Shown here: one piece after another, positions 63,475 to 64,000 of the stretch
Position numbering within the stretch: the first letter of the stretch is position 1
Layout: each line of letters opens with the position of its first letter
Origin: Rhizobium leguminosarum bv. trifolii WSM2297
GTDB taxonomy: Bacteria > Pseudomonadota > Alphaproteobacteria > Rhizobiales > Rhizobiaceae
Length of the DNA: 64,000 nt
Direction of reading: 5' to 3'
NCBI RefSeq assembly: GCF_000271845.1
Contig: NZ_JH719395.1
Span: 2,449,624-2,513,623 of the forward strand
Notes under the pieces: model-generated
Told to the model about the DNA's origin: nothing
Database searches by the model: none
Seen by the model: only the letters and a program-made list of their open reading frames with translations
Program-made: the position numbers and the translations under genes

Positions 63475-64000
63475 CCCAGCAGGAAGCTCTCCCGCACGCA
63501 TCCCTCGGCACTGATCAGGCCGGTGCTGCACCATTGAAGATTGCCGTCGGCGTGCTGACCTATCGGCGCCTGGACGGGATCGCCAAGTTGCTTGACGTCA
63601 TGACGCGCCAGATCAGGCACCCCGCCCGCCCCTATCATCTCACCATGGTGATCGTGGACAATGATGCGGCCGGCAGCGCAAGGGCCACGGTGGAGGGCTT
63701 TGGCCAAACTGGCGCCTACGACCTTATCTACGTCGTCGAGCAAAACCAGGGCATCCCCTTTGCGCGCAACCGCGCACTGGATTCGGCACCTCCCGGCACC
63801 GACCTCTTCTGCTTTCTCGACGACGACGAATGGCCGGTCGACGGCTGGTTGGACGCTATGCTCGAGACTCGTGAGAACAAACGCGCCGACTGCGTCTACG
63901 GCCCCGTCCAGCCGGTCTATCCCGAAAATCCGCCGCAATATTTCATCAAGGCCCGGGTATTCGAGCGCAAGAAAAACATCGACGGCCAGCGTATCGGTTA
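63471..64000 (+). CDS. ExoM-like glycosyltransferase family 2 (3' end outside window)
   Basis: ATG 63471 overlaps the previous stop, and the frame runs open to the window end (176 residues seen). IAVGVLTYRRLDGIAKLLDVM, then VIVDNDAAGSARATVE and DXD-type CFLDDDEWPVDGWLDAML near 120 closely resemble rhizobial ExoM-type transferases. The base region lies beyond the window. Translational coupling makes it part of the same operon. Confidence 0.88.
   Translation, partial: MTQQEALPHASLGTDQAGAAPLKIAVGVLTYRRLDGIAKLLDVMTRQIRHPARPYHLTMVIVDNDAAGSARATVEGFGQTGAYDLIYVVEQNQGIPFARNRALDSAPPGTDLFCFLDDDEWPVDGWLDAMLETRENKRADCVYGPVQPVYPENPPQYFIKARVFERKKNIDGQRIG

Noticed and set aside
1..64000. tRNA, rRNA or CRISPR array
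   Set aside because: No T-loop/anticodon cloverleaf pattern and no regularly spaced repeat of 20-40 bases was found on reading through; a covariance-model scan could still find one.

Overview
The window looks like chromosomal or large-replicon DNA of an alphaproteobacterium of the Rhizobium leguminosarum/etli group. The evidence is the GC-rich coding style, many rhizobium-typical gene families (PraR-like XRE regulator, Avi_7169/Avi_7170-type peroxidase-like pair, ampR-ampC) and an acidic exopolysaccharide cluster at the right end whose order (acyltransferase, pyruvyl transferase, Wzx, pyruvyl transferase, glycosyltransferases) fits the R. leguminosarum Pss-I locus. No tRNA, rRNA or CRISPR array was found.

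Bases 1-15100 are accessory and mosaic. They open inside a TniB/TniQ transposon whose right-hand side carries short direct repeats, followed by the tail of an IS481-type transposase. A convergent DUF488/unknown pair follows. Next comes an extra leucyl-tRNA synthetase preceded by what reads as a complete leucine attenuator: a leader peptide with three consecutive Leu codons, a protector hairpin, an antiterminator and a terminator. A broken copy of part of this leuS lies downstream. The rest holds a class III cyclase/TPR protein, a DUF882 peptidase, a SASA-type esterase with a second internally deleted copy, and an SRAP gene with its centre deleted.

Bases 15760-38030 are mostly metabolism, transport and cell wall: a PBP1a-type protein; a LysR-flavin monooxygenase-polar amino acid ABC operon divergent from a CMD/AhpD-like pair; an Lrp regulator divergent from a sulfur operon (cysteine-desulfurase-like enzyme, persulfide-dioxygenase-like MBL protein, TauE exporter); an MFS transporter; a sugar ABC system split around a GntR-type operator with a sugar dehydrogenase/epimerase; ampR/ampC; and a UDP-sugar epimerase/decarboxylase.

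Bases 38150-47070 form a surface polysaccharide locus of the ABC-export type: Wzm, Wzt with a C-terminal polymer-recognition domain, three GT2 enzymes, and a 1016-residue protein fusing GT2, a NodS-like methyltransferase and a polysaccharide deacetylase. Three of these proteins appear to share a small accessory module.

Bases 47100-48660 are AT-rich with almost no coding. From 48660 to 52160 lie small rhizobial genes, a triple-hairpin element, and an operon running PraR-like XRE regulator, a decayed fragment, YcaO, TfuA and a small protein. This is a stand-alone YcaO-TfuA peptide- or protein-modification system with no recognised substrate.

Bases 52690-64000 are an acidic exopolysaccharide cluster: DUF6030-like membrane protein, small membrane protein, Tat-exported GH10 glycanase, GT4, acyltransferase, two pyruvyl transferases, Wzx flippase and four GT2 enzymes, the last cut by the window edge.
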